A stretch of 64,000 nt of DNA from Cymbomonas tetramitiformis. Lineage: Eukaryota > Chlorophyta > Pyramimonadophyceae > Pyramimonadales > Pyramimonadaceae. The stretch's first letter is position 1. Every line of letters begins with the position of its first letter. The translations under genes and the position numbers were made by a program. Of the stretch, positions 32,201 through 42,666 are shown piece by piece. The stretch is taken from assembly GCA_001247695.2 (NCBI GenBank), contig LGRX02035254.1, positions 1 through 64,000 on the forward strand, in the 5' to 3' direction. A model generated the notes under the pieces. The model was given only the letters and a program-made list of their open reading frames with translations, was not told where the DNA came from and did not search any database.

Positions 32201-33792
32201 GAAACAACTCTGAGATGCAGCACTGTCTTGAATACAGACACCGATGGGTGTGCAGTTTTGGTTACTTTGAGTATACGAGTTATTGAACGTGGTTGAACTC
32301 CATTCACGGTGTTTATTCCATCATCATCAAACATGACACTCGTTGAAGCCGTAATCGTATTGGTGGTGTTATTTACAAATGTAAATACATCCCCGGTGAA
32401 TCGTAGCGGGTTGGCTGGAAGTGTTGTATGAGCATACGCTTTCGTGATGAGTGTCAATGGAACACCGGTTAATGTCAGTGAATCTGTAGAACTTGGATAG
32501 GCATAGTTCAACGAGTTCCTCAAAATAACAGATGCAGAATTTAATTCATTTAATTCCATTGTTGTACCGGTATTTCCCACAGCTAAAACCTGAGAAAGAC
32601 TGCCGATGCTTCCATTGTTAACAGCTCCACTTCTAACTTCGTTTGATGCTGAATCGTAATACAATTGTAGACTTTCTGAACTCACATCAGGACTGGCCCT
32701 AATATAACAACTACTTGCGACACCGGCGTTCAATTCAACCCCGCTCGCGTTCAAAACGATTGTATTATCGGTGTTTACAGCACTTTGAGTAGAGTTTTGT
32801 GCAGCCAACGCACCTATGTTTATGGAACTTTCACCAGCTGTAAATTCACCTGCATATTTTCCAATGTTCACTGCTGCATCTTTGCAGTTATTCTGCCCAC
32901 AGTCGTCCCCAATAGACACGACATAAGAACCGCAGTTATTATTGCATGAACCAGAACCAATAGCAATCGTATCATTACTGGTTGTATTATTGATGGACAA
33001 TGCATTCCTACCTATAGCGATAGAACGTTCACCCATGTGGTCAGCGTTTGTATATCCTTGAGTCTGTTCTCCGATTGATACTTTACCTAAACCGCCAGAA
33101 CCTGATTCAATTCTCAGATTATTACCGCTGAGTTTTTCTTGGTTGACAACCATGGTACCCGTTCCGGTGTATGAAATATCTGCAACACTGGTCGTGCTTC
33201 CTTGATCAGTGACCGATTGTAGATTCTGATTTGCACCAGCAGGGAAGTTTGTCAAAAGGCTTCCATCTCCGCGATATTTGCCTGCAGTCAATGTAATGTC
33301 ACCTGTATCAAGAACTAATGGACCATTGGATACGAGCAGTCCACTGCCTAATGGCTCTATATTTATGGTTGTTTGCAAGCAGGTTATTTCATTTATTCCT
33401 GCCTCACCGATCTTAACACGCGTTTGTTCAACAGGATCCAAACTTTTAATCTCAAACGATGCATCGAGGTCATCGAGGCCTGCTGAGAATCGTGATTTCG
33501 ACACTGGATTGTTCAGTACGATATCGTTAAATTTTATTGAAGTGTGTACCTTTAGCGACCCATCTGTCAACAAGGACATCTGTTCTCGTTCATTCAATGG
33601 GTCTTGAGTATCTATGAATTTGATATCGTTTTGATAGCGTATGTCTGACCCGATATGCATGGTCTCAAGCGGTGAATCTATAGTTTGACACACAACCGTG
33701 TCGCAAGTGAGTGTATCAGTTGGGCCTGGGGTTGGCACGTATGCTTTGCCGTTAATTTCTTTAACTATTAGATTTGAACCGAAAGCTGACAT
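32194..33792 (-). CDS. Large viral fibre/adhesin-like protein with YadA-like head repeats
   Basis: 532 residues from ATG at 33792. The N-terminus MSAFGSNLIVKEINGKAYV is the shared docking pattern; LTCDTVVC follows as in the 320-residue neighbour. Residues about 240-340 contain a ladder of short IG repeats (RSIAIGRNAL, DTIAIGSGS, VVSIGDDCG, AVNIGKYAG, SSINIGALAA). These are the texture of YadA-type or phage trimeric head repeats, here with extra Cys residues in the loops. The C-terminal third is Thr/Ser/Asn-rich. It was probably part of a trimeric virion spike for host attachment. An A/T promoter-like run (TATATTATATATAAT) lies directly before the start. The C-terminus may be frameshifted into the next ORF. 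Confidence 0.65.
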   Translation of the reverse strand: MSAFGSNLIVKEINGKAYVPTPGPTDTLTCDTVVCQTIDSPLETMHIGSDIRYQNDIKFIDTQDPLNEREQMSLLTDGSLKVHTSIKFNDIVLNNPVSKSRFSAGLDDLDASFEIKSLDPVEQTRVKIGEAGINEITCLQTTINIEPLGSGLLVSNGPLVLDTGDITLTAGKYRGDGSLLTNFPAGANQNLQSVTDQGSTTSVADISYTGTGTMVVNQEKLSGNNLRIESGSGGLGKVSIGEQTQGYTNADHMGERSIAIGRNALSINNTTSNDTIAIGSGSCNNNCGSYVVSIGDDCGQNNCKDAAVNIGKYAGEFTAGESSINIGALAAQNSTQSAVNTDNTIVLNASGVELNAGVASSCYIRASPDVSSESLQLYYDSASNEVRSGAVNNGSIGSLSQVLAVGNTGTTMELNELNSASVILRNSLNYAYPSSTDSLTLTGVPLTLITKAYAHTTLPANPLRFTGDVFTFVNNTTNTITASTSVMFDDDGINTVNGVQPRSITRILKVTKTAHPSVSVFKTVLHLRVVSC

Positions 33793-33817
33793 TATATATA
33801 ATATAGCATTTAATAAT

Positions 33818-34198
33818 TTACGGTGGAGGTATTGACCCCATTTTCATAAAAATCTGAGCAGGTGTATCACCACCTGCAGTTTGATACCCATACAAGCCAT
33901 TGACCGGAACTACACTGTCGTTTGGTGGTGTATTAGTCGCTCCAGTCACAATCGGAAGACCTGCCATTCTAACTTTACAATTATCGGTCAGTGCTGCCAT
34001 GTTGAAGAAAGCTTCACCTGGAGTACCACTTTGACTTGCATCAAAATCAAGTTGAACTTTCGACCCAAGTAGATTCAAAAAGGTATTTGATGAAGGATTA
34101 TTATCAACCCCACCACGACCGATTACCATATTTTCACTTGCTTTAACTGAAATTGCTGTTACTTCTTTTACATTTAGTTCATTACCAAAAGAGCTCAT
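33818..34198 (-). CDS. Short viral fibre-like protein with shared N-terminus
   Basis: 126 residues, starting MSSFGNELNVKEVTAISVKA, the third example of the MSxFG docking start in this cluster. The remainder is Asn/Gly/Pro-rich (RGGVDNNPSSNTF, MAGLPIVTGATNTPPNDSVV) and could be a truncated or minimal fibre. The ATG lies only about a dozen bases from a MITE inserted on its 5' side, so its promoter is probably disrupted. Confidence 0.55.
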   Translation of the reverse strand: MSSFGNELNVKEVTAISVKASENMVIGRGGVDNNPSSNTFLNLLGSKVQLDFDASQSGTPGEAFFNMAALTDNCKVRMAGLPIVTGATNTPPNDSVVPVNGLYGYQTAGGDTPAQIFMKMGSIPPP

Positions 34199-34210
34199 TA
34201 TATATATATA

Positions 34211-34381
34211 CAGTAGTCTCTCGGATATAAGAATGTCGGAGAATCAAGGTCGGCCCATATATTCTTAATACGATTTCCATATCTAAGCACATCATCCCCA
34301 TATACAAGTACATAACACATTTCAAAAAGTTCCGCCCCGAGTTTCTTATAATAGGATATTCTTATATTTGAGAGACTACTG
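34211..34381. mobile_element. pogo/Tc1-type MITE inserted in the viral block
   Basis: 171 bp bounded by 24-nt terminal inverted repeats that differ at two positions: CAGTAGTCTCTC, two variable bases, then ATATAAGAAT. TA dinucleotides flank both sides (34209-34210 and 34382-34383), as in Tc1/mariner/pogo target duplications. The CAGTAGTCTCTC start is typical of pogo-type MITEs. It has no coding capacity. It sits between two viral genes. Confidence 0.85.
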
Positions 34382-34390
34382 TATATTACA

Positions 34391-34711
34391 TTATGAAAAA
34401 AACAAAGGTATAGGTTGTAACAATCTACTATTTAATGGATGCTCGATCGGAAAGTGAAACATGTCCAATTCTTTTGTTACTTGTTGGCCGTGTCCTAAAG
34501 TATAACTTTTATATCCCGCCAAGGGGTTGACGTTACTAATTCTAAATGGTGGATATGTAATATCATTGACTGTTTTACACGGGAGTTGTTTCATCAAAAC
34601 AGGTCTATAACCTGACATTTGAAACATCGTCGCGGTGTGGATTTGTTTGTCCACGTTCGGTCCTACATTTTTTATCATGTTGTACCCAACCAAGCCAGGT
34701 TGTTGTGCCAT
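34391..34711 (-). CDS. Small viral ORF of unknown function
   Basis: 106 residues from ATG at 34711, 24 bp after the stop of the capsid gene. The peptide (MAQQPGLVGYNMIKNVGPNV, then NPLAGYKSYTLGHGQQV and FPIEHPLNSRLL) has no membrane segment and no family I recognise. Tight spacing and shared strand suggest a virion or assembly protein. The upstream region carries AATAGTATAC, like other genes in this cluster. Confidence 0.45.
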   Translation of the reverse strand: MAQQPGLVGYNMIKNVGPNVDKQIHTATMFQMSGYRPVLMKQLPCKTVNDITYPPFRISNVNPLAGYKSYTLGHGQQVTKELDMFHFPIEHPLNSRLLQPIPLFFS

Positions 34712-34734
34712 ACTTGTATACTATTAACGGCTTT

Positions 34735-36060
34735 TTAAAATACTGTTTCGATCACACGATTTTGTCCTATACGAAGCACCGCAGTCGTTTCGCAGATAAT
34801 CATAGTTTCGTTTGTTGTAAGTACCGTTTGTAACGGGTCTGCTGGTGATGCACTAGAAGTTTGATAGTAGAAACTTGAATTTAATCCTCTACTATCTAAA
34901 CTAGTCAAACTTCTGACCCCCCATCTCAGACGGCAAATTCAAACGTACCATAGCAATGAATTGGTTATTGAGCCAATCTTCATATGAATTGATTTTACAT
35001 CCCGACAGCGTGCCATAATTATCGGCTTTGACAATAGTAAGCAAATTGAATGCTGCCAACGGGTCTACCCTATAGTTCGGCACAAACAAGTTGTTGATAT
35101 TGAACTGTAGAGCACCCAGACCACCTGCTAAGAACTGAAAGTATGATGGTAGATAGGTTGTTCCACATGTATTTTCCAATTTGATGAGCCCTTTATTTTT
35201 TTCTCTATAGTCAGCAGGCCTTTGCACAGCATATATGTTATTAATGCATTGTGAACTCAAAGAGAACCTTGTCGATTTGTCCATACCACCAGCACCTTCA
35301 AAGAAAGAAAAGTAATTGAAGTAAGGAATCTCCAAAAATTCATCACGCAATTTAGAATCAACGGCCGCGTCGTAGACCCCTGAACTAAAAGTAATTGTCT
35401 CTACTGTGAAGTAAAGTTTATCCGATTTTAAATTACCTTGCGATACTAAAGCTTCTTGAGCTTTCGTGTCAATTTCTACACCAGGTCCTTTTGATTTTTG
35501 ATAACACCCTAGGACTTCTGGACCTGCAAGGTACAGCCTTATCTGACACGGAGGCAAAAGTGAAGTATCACAGTATGAAGGTTCCGATTCTCCAAGAAAA
35601 GACAGCCATTGATACAAAATGTATGGACGCGGGGTACTGTAAAGGTTTTCAGTTGTATTGATTTCTTGATTTTTCAAAACTCTTTGATAAGTCATTTCTT
35701 TGCTGAGAGTGGTTTTGATCGTATCAAGTACACAACTCACCGTATTGTAACCTTGAAAACCAGTGGCGAGTTGCTGGCCTCCTGCGAAGATTTCCATTCT
35801 TTGAATAAGTTTTTCAATACCATTGGGAAGCGTCGTGATTAATTCATCTGCACCCCCAGCGTCGTTTGTAAAATCTACAGGTGTCGTACACGAACCTAAA
35901 CAATGCATAGATAGACTCTTCGCATGTTTACAATTGAATTTACGGGAAGATTGAGTGTAATCGTACTGTACCTCGATGCTTCAGTGAGATTTGTCGTTTC
36001 TAATCTAAAGTAATTAGTTGAATACGAGTTCATTTTTGAAAGCCCGAACGCCAAGGACAT
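34735..36060 (-). pseudogene. Double-jelly-roll major capsid protein, polinton-like, two frameshifts
   Basis: The longest open part (34901-35908, 335 residues) has PRPYILYQWLSFLG, NLFVPNYRVDPLAAFNLLT and INSYEDWLNNQFIAMVRLNL, which I recognise as major-capsid-like for polinton-like viruses and virophages. The gene is longer than this frame. The N-terminal 47 or so codons start at ATG 36060 in another frame that meets the main frame near 35910-35925. The C-terminal 55 or so codons continue in a third frame from about 34920 to the TAA at 34735. The second break falls in a run of six G on the coding strand (near 34918-34923). Total coding length would be about 440 residues, ordinary for this family. 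With two frameshifts it cannot make capsid as it stands, unless these are consensus errors. Confidence 0.75.
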
Positions 36061-36089
36061 CGGAAGGCTTATATTGTATATAGTATAGA

Positions 36090-36791
36090 TTATAAAATAT
36101 CAGAGAGGCCTATTGGTGCCAATTCTTCAACCTTGATGCTCAATGAATAATTGATAGAGCCGTCTGATGCTTGCGTAGGAGATGCTAATGTGATTAACCT
36201 GGCTTTGGAATCTGTAAGCGTTATTCTAAATGAAGTAAACTGTGAGCCGGACACTTCAATAACAAAGTTGTCGTTTGGATCTATATATCGTATCAAGTCT
36301 GTCGTTGTGTCACTTGGCAACAAGATTTTCGCCCAGATATCAGAACTAATCATTTCGTTAGTATTTGTAAAAGTAGAAAGATTGGTACTCTCAATATTGT
36401 GTGTAGGGAGCGATGTTATCCTAAGATATAAAGCATCATTGGTTTGAATGTTGCATGGATAAACAGATTGAAACACGGAGTTGGGTGTAGTGATGCCAAA
36501 CAGGTCCGAAAGTTGAGATATCTCTGCCAAACCAGCTGTGCTTCTATTAACACGACCTCCGAGTACTTGATCTGAGTCATTGTATTTTCCAGCTGTGGAA
36601 ACTGAAAGTAGGGCATTTTGTAAATTACTCTCCGGTAAAGCAAAAAAGTCCTCACTCACGCTGAATGATACAAACTTAATATTGGGTACTGCAGGATTCA
36701 ACGTTATACGAAATTTATTCTTATAATCAATTCCATCGCCGCTATTATTGTATAACACAGTTACATCACCGTCATACTGCCATACTGTCAT
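36090..36791 (-). CDS. Putative viral minor capsid (penton-like) protein
   Basis: 233 residues from ATG at 36791 (MTVWQYDGDVTVLYNNSGDG), 30 bp before the capsid gene start on the same strand. The sequence is beta-rich, Asn/Ser/Thr-heavy and low in Lys/Arg (SFSVSEDFFALPESNLQNAL, FVIEVSGSQFTSFRITL), as in single-jelly-roll pentons. The position next to the capsid gene is the usual place for the minor capsid gene in polinton-like viruses and virophages. I assign it by size, composition and neighbourhood, not by a specific motif. It is the last AT-rich viral gene; sequence beyond 36791 becomes GC-rich. Confidence 0.5.
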   Translation of the reverse strand: MTVWQYDGDVTVLYNNSGDGIDYKNKFRITLNPAVPNIKFVSFSVSEDFFALPESNLQNALLSVSTAGKYNDSDQVLGGRVNRSTAGLAEISQLSDLFGITTPNSVFQSVYPCNIQTNDALYLRITSLPTHNIESTNLSTFTNTNEMISSDIWAKILLPSDTTTDLIRYIDPNDNFVIEVSGSQFTSFRITLTDSKARLITLASPTQASDGSINYSLSIKVEELAPIGLSDIL

Positions 36792-37413
36792 ACCACGTCA
36801 TACTATGTCCCCTAGTACAAGCCCTGCAAGCAATTCCGAAGCCCTGTGAGCCGTGCAAGGCAACCACCATCCACTGCAACCAATATCTCGAAAAGCTCCG
36901 CGTGTTCCATGTCGCATCCTCCTCCTCCCGAAACAATCGGTCTTGCCTGCGCTGTACACAACTGTCGAAGAACTTCCGCACCGATTTCCCCAAACCTCCA
37001 AAAGACTCCAAAGCAAAAGGCACAAGTGTGTGAGGCCAGATTGGTCCGTACAATGCCCTCTTGGCTCGCTCATGTACCGCCGCAGCCCGCAGCGGCTCCC
37101 GAGCAGCCGCCCGGTCTACATACGAGGCACAACAAAGGAATGCAAGGCTCGCGTTAATCACGATATATCTGCCTCGTCCATCATGGTTGAGCACTGTGAT
37201 GTCGGGCTTCCAATCAGGCGAATACTCATGATGATTGCGATCCTCCACGAGGACAAAGGCTGGATCAAAGACTTGCTTCAGCATAGATGCCAGCACACTG
37301 CGAACGGCACGATGCGCCGTGATAGCCCAGCCACGCCGGTTACAGACAAGGTAGACACGGTAGCGTATTTGTATACTTACAGGTGACATACACACGAAAT
37401 TATGTTGCTGCAT
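36772..37413 (-). pseudogene. Retroelement-type fragment, possible PD-(D/E)XK-like C-terminal domain
   Basis: A 213-codon GC-rich frame with SPDWKPDITVLNHDGRGRYI, then AAVHERAKRALYGPIWPHTL and VPFALESFGGLGKSVRKF. This layout (KPD...D..., then K..Y, then PF..E.FGG) is what I know from the region downstream of RT in many LINE-like and related polyproteins of protists. RT itself is absent. Its base composition contrasts with the viral block it touches, so it marks the block's right-hand edge. Assignment is by pattern memory only. Confidence 0.4.
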
Positions 37414-38100
37414 AATAGGGGTTCCTCAAATCGGGACTAGAAACCTCAAGTTCCGATTTATGGGGGGAAATGTCTAGATTTTCTGTTCAGTGGAATCCAG
37501 GAATTTAATGTCCCCGCATACGACTCAAGGTGTAGATAAATCTCACAAACTTAACGGGACCCGCCGCCATATCAGTTCTGCTGCGTACTGCGTACACTAC
37601 TGTGCGAAATATGCAAATCGAAAACGACTTCAAACCAACCAGCCTGAAAATGACGATCGAAGATTCTTGAAGCCATGTCCCCTGATATTTGAGGTGAAGA
37701 CATGTTTCACATAATTTACGTGACATGATATCTTACGCACGGCGTAAAATATATTGTGCGAAATAAAAATCGAAGACTTATAGACGATGCACCAATGATA
37801 CAAATGAATAAATATATGTAACATTAAACGAGCGCGAGCGCGAACGGAGCGCGAGGGGCGAAGCATCCGCAACGGGCACACTTTTTTTTGTCGTAGGTAC
37901 CTAGGTTGGGGCTAAGGTAGGTGCTTCTCATTGGCACATATGATAATTTCCCCCCAATATTTACGTACCTCGTATGTAACTATGCGGAAACGAAACACTG
38001 TAACGCACGTACATTGTCAGTTCTAAGTGCACGACCTATCAGTTTTGCACGCTTGTGAAGTGAGCGCAGCGAACGAACAACGCGAAATCGCTCGACGACA
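37414..38100. other. No recognisable gene; short duplicated words
   Basis: Only short frames occur. TGTGCGAAATATGCAAATCG at about 37601 and TTGTGCGAAATAAAAATCG at about 37755 are a weak direct repeat about 155 bp apart, each followed by a GAAGA word. A GAGCGCGAGCGCGAACGGAG run lies near 37830. Confidence 0.5.
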
Positions 38101-38111
38101 TTACTCGCGTT

Positions 38112-38465
38112 GTGTCCAAATCCGGCGGGCACGATAAGCTTCCAAGTCATAAAGCAACTGCTGCGAAATGGGAGTATGCCACGCCTGTCGAGTATGACTC
38201 TGAGGATGACGTCAGCGAGTTCGATGACGTGGTAGCTGACGATCCGGAGGAACAGGCTGAAGCTCGGAGGCTGAAGAGACAGGGATCACAGTTGATCCTG
38301 GATGGGAAGGGTGAACTTGTTATCTGGGTGCCAAAGGGCACATCTCCGTCATCACCCGTTCAGCAGGTGGATCAGCATATCCCCGAGCAGAAGTCTGGTG
38401 TTGTCTCTGGTTGTGCTTGTGCTCGAGGTGTGGAGACCAAATCTAACGTTGAAGGGTCAACCTGA
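38112..38465 (+). CDS. Unrecognised acidic ORF
   Basis: 117 codons, opening at GTG with no early ATG. The peptide is acidic in the middle (EYDSEDDVSEFDDVVADDPE) and then has GSQLILDGKGELVIWVPKG. A second frame just downstream ends with DSDGEAELLAPRRKRVRGS, a nuclear-localisation-like tail, which suggests a frameshift or short intron near 38460. It is followed by the dispersed repeat shared with 2383-2500, which ended a retroelement fragment there, so a retroelement origin is possible. Confidence 0.3.
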   Translation: MSKSGGHDKLPSHKATAAKWEYATPVEYDSEDDVSEFDDVVADDPEEQAEARRLKRQGSQLILDGKGELVIWVPKGTSPSSPVQQVDQHIPEQKSGVVSGCACARGVETKSNVEGST

Positions 38466-38693
38466 CAAGTCTGGAAACATCGACAGTGATGGCGAAGCTG
38501 AGTTATTGGCTCCTCGGAGGAAAAGAGTCAGAGGCAGCTAGATAAGCTAGAGGGAAATTAATGTGCTGATTCTCTGATTAGGATTTGTATAGGTGGCAGA
38601 GTATGATTGATGCTAGCCGACACATGACAGATCCATCCGATATTTGGGAGGCGCTCCCTGAAAGTGTATCTAAGACACGAGTTTTAGCCCAGT

Positions 38694-38812
38694 GGAGGCT
38701 GTTCTAGCTTGAAGTAATTATTTGGAAGAGCTTGGTCTCACCCTGTTAAAATACTGGTAATATTTCCTGACATAAAGATAATGCAATTGTCCGATTGTAG
38801 CCTTGTTCAATG
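38694..38812. repeat. Second copy of the dispersed repeat at 2383-2500
   Basis: Starts GGCTGTTCTAGCTTGAAGTA and matches the first copy through CATAAAGATAATGCAATTG and TTGTAGCCTTG. Its right edge abuts the inverted-repeat element at 38814. Confidence 0.75.
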
Positions 38813-38813
38813 A

Positions 38814-38969
38814 ACCTTTTATTCATTTTACAGATAAATTGACGTGGCACCTACGTGGAGCTTACGTGGTCCGACGTGGATGTGACGTGTCACAGCGTGA
38901 ACCGCACAAAACTTTTGTTTTGTTAACTATTTTATAAACTTCACTTTGGAATTAAAATGAATAAAAGGT
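38814..38969. mobile_element. MITE-like element, 17-nt inverted ends
   Basis: ACCTTTTATTCATTTTA at 38814-38830 and its exact complement at 38953-38969 bound 156 bp that contain several ACGTGG/CCACGT words. A related end (GGACCTTTTATTGATTTTAA) appears at about 42148, in the orientation opposite to the right end here. Confidence 0.65.
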
Positions 38970-38985
38970 CCACAGTAGTCGCGTG

Positions 38986-41900
38986 TACAGATATTTCACT
39001 ATCCGTACACAGCTTGCTGCTGGCTGGCACGTATCGACTCAGTAACCCTAAATCCAAACGGCTCTAATTGTGTATCCGAATGTTTAGCAATTATCTTATT
39101 CTGACTGTTCACAACTTATTCCTCTCCGCCTTCATATGTTCAAGGTTCATTATGTTCAACGTCGGAGGTTATATTCCAAATTGCATATACGGGCTGCCGC
39201 GCCGCTTTGCGCCTAGGGGTTGGAGCCAAAGGACATTGCAAAGTCGGGGGGGGGGCTAGGCGCAAAGAATCCTTGCGGAACGAGCAAAGCTCGCTCCAAG
39301 AAACTTGGGAATCGCGAGCGCGCCAATTTGTGGAAGCCTCACCGACGGAGGCGCGGTGCGGTCCATGCAGGGCCCGCTGCAACGTTCCCGCGAATGTGGA
39401 AAGTGGACCCGGCAGGGCCCTGCAATGGGGCAAAAGGGCCCATATCGTGGGATGATGTTCTTAAACGGGTCGGGCACATTTAAGGACACTTTGACAATTT
39501 CAAGGACACTTTGACACTTTTAGGGACATGTTCTTAAATGTGTCCCCACTGTCCTTACAAGTGACAAATCGTCCCTAAAAGTGCCCCCACTGTCCCTAAA
39601 AGTGCCCCGATCGTTCCAAAACACGACTCGCCTGTCCCACATGAGCATATCATATACGTGGTCTTTGCTTCTATCAGCAGACGAACGTGTATAATTACAA
39701 TTGGAATTCATTCGAGATTGAACGTAAACGGCGGGAAAATGCGAATAAGACGGCGGGATCTTCGACAAATGTGTGATTAAGATGCCCCGTGACCCACTAT
39801 GACAGGTGGTCAGCAAACGCGCCGTTAATTTCATCGACTTGACAATAGGAACTCTGACCGTACCGGAGTCCCTGCCGCAGCCACTTGGCGGCACACTACA
39901 GTGTCATTCAAACTGCTTTCGCCCCGCCAAGGTTTTGCTTTCCGTCATTTAAAAATGTTTTTTTTTTCGTTAGACACGTCCCTGCAGCTCATGGTCCACA
40001 TACGAGGCGATAGAGACCGGACTTCGAGAACGGAAACGCACATTTTAGGCGTGCTCCGTCTAGCTTAAGGTTCACGCCCCGAAAAATGCTGTTGCAATGG
40101 AACGGGGAGCCCTTGTCTGAACGGGGTTAATGATGCTTAATTTTTGTGTAGAAAAGTGTTTGTGTTTTCGAATTTTGAGTTGTGCCCTCTATTTTTTGCT
40201 GCCTTCTATTTTCGCAACGTGGGTTTCGCAGTCCACGTGGGTGTAATTTTGAGGTTAAAAACCCTGTGCGTAGAACACTAGAACAGATACTGCGCTGGAA
40301 TGTGTTGACGGGTTTCGGTGGTGCTGCGAGATGGAACAGGACCGTATGGAAAGCTTACCGGCCACGGACCGTCTTTATGGGCGTAACTACGACTTCTAGC
40401 AATGTTTTCTAGGTGCACTTCCCTGGCTCGGTAAAATTTCTTTCACTATGCCCCTGAGCGCGGAGATCCTCAACAGATGCGCTGTTTAAGCGCCCCGCAC
40501 GTGTAGTGAACTGGCATTTGTTCATAGTTTGAATAGTGCCGTGTTTTCTGCGACACGGATGTTTTCGAGTGCTTTCCAGTACATCAAACGATCAAGTGTT
40601 GCGGAATTTAAGGTGTTTCGAAAGGCAAAAGCTCACCCCTACTGTGCCCATGGGTGGCTGTCGCGCTTGCACACGTTTTTGGCACATACGAAACTCATAA
40701 AAGCCGCATCGTAGCATAGGTATGTAGTGTGTTTATTTTTTAAGGGATCAATTGTTTGGCGCAGTTGGTGTTTCAGCGGTTCACAGTGCAGGCCGGTTCC
40801 AGACCACTGCATGTTCGACTACTGATCCGGGCTTTCATATTTCCTTTGTGAGCGGCCCGCAGGTAATATTCTGTTCTTCTCGTCACCATTAACAGCACGG
40901 AGTTGTATTTTCTTCCCTTTCAGATTTTCCTGAGTTTTGGTATTCGTCAGCGTGTGCGCGATGGATTTATATCCTGACCGCCGTTTGCCGCAGCTCAAGG
41001 TATATGTGGTCCAGCAACCTGGGTGGCAAACTTGCCACCCAGCTTGGGATAAAACCCGAACCGCGCCGTGCTCGCTTGACTGCCTAAATATACAGTCAAG
41101 CGAGCCAACCGTATCGGAGAAATAATATATATTCTTGGCGCTGACTGGCTGGGCTGTGCATCGCGGGTTGTGGGAGCAAAGTTTTGCAGGACGTACCGAG
41201 ACTCCGAGCATCTAGACTACGCAAGCAAAGGAGTTCGCTAACTAACCGGCTTTTCGACGGTAAGCTCCTCGGTGCCGAATCCCTGTTGTATGTAGTGCCG
41301 TGCTTCTGATGTGTCTGAGCCGAGGTGTATGGGTTCAGCATCCAGGTGAGAGCGCAGAGCGAAGGGAGCTGGCGAAGAAGCTTGAGATGTAGTAGACTTA
41401 GGCATAGGTTTAGGAAGCAGAAAAACTTTTGAAGAGTAAAAAGCATCGGTATCACTGATTTGTTTACCAGTGGCTACGGTATGCACACTGCAACCCTGCA
41501 CTGTGCGTTTCCATGATTGCATTCCTGTTGCGTGTTTCCAGAATAGGAGCATGCACGCACACAACTGGAACCGGTGCGTTTAGAATCGGATACACTAGCA
41601 CTGGCACGGGCGGGGAGGTTGCTGGGCAGCACGCTTGACGCACTGCCCACACCACGGGTTGTATGGCGAGTGTAAACGCACGCCTCGTTTTCGTAGCATC
41701 GTCATCGTCATCATATGAGTTACGTGCCAGTGGGTGTATCATCGGCAGCATTAGCGCTAGTACCACCGAGCATACACATTCGAGCAATAACTAAAAGTTC
41801 TCAGAGGTTTAAAGCATATTTCTGTTATTGTGTAGAAGTGCTGCAGTGATGAGTGAATAGCTCGGAAAATGAACTTAACCCTGACTATTTGCACTTAAAA

Positions 41901-42140
41901 AGCGCCTGAATCCCAAAAGCTGGAGCATCAGATACCACCCAAATCGATGTCGACCAATCAACAAACTTTTGAGAATCGCTCGCGACTGCTGCCAAGTTAG
42001 GTGGAATACCACCAACCTCCATTTGCGCATTCTGTGCAGCCTTGCCTAGAATAATGGTTCCTATAATTGTCTTGAGAACTTGGTGCGTTCTCATTATTTT
42101 GAATTGACGGACTCGAAGCCTCCTCACCTCCCCGCCCCTT
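38986..42140. other. Long stretch without a recognisable gene
   Basis: Contains a GC-rich segment (39190-39440) and iterated GGGACA/TGTCCC with CACTTTT words (39470-39610). It also has a perfect 13-bp inverted repeat with a 10-nt loop (GCTCGCTTGACTG at 41070-41082, complement 41093-41105), next to a GGGTGGCAAACTTGCCACCC hairpin at about 41022. Frames of 60-130 codons on both strands show no family features. Confidence 0.55.
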
Positions 42141-42666
42141 ACTGTGGACCTTTTATTGATTTTAATTCCAAAACGTGCTTTATTAAACGATTAGCAAAAT
42201 AAACATGATGGGGGGCGGGGGCTGATGGGGCTCGACACGCGATTTTGCCCCGCGCGGTCCCACGAGAAGGTGCCTCGCGCGACGAACCAACGTTTCCGGT
42301 CGCGACATTGCAAAGTCGACGTTGACGCCGAGTGACAACTATAGCAGCTAGGGTATACGTTAGTATACCGAAAATAGCAGTCGGTGTACAGTGACTTACA
42401 TGGTCACAGTCCAGCGGCCAAGCAGGGAGGTGAGAGCGATATACTGATTTTCGCTTGAATGTATGTCTCCGTCGAACATGTGATCGCACAGGTCAGACAC
42501 GTCAACACAGTACCGATATGCGAATGCAGTATATTTTTCACCACCAGATCTGTTAGAGAGAATATTAAGTATTAATTCGTTTCAGCGCGGTCAGCTTATT
42601 GGTTAAGAAAAAGGTTCTTGTTCTCATTAATTAATTCTGATCGACGTGGCAGGATACCCAATATAA

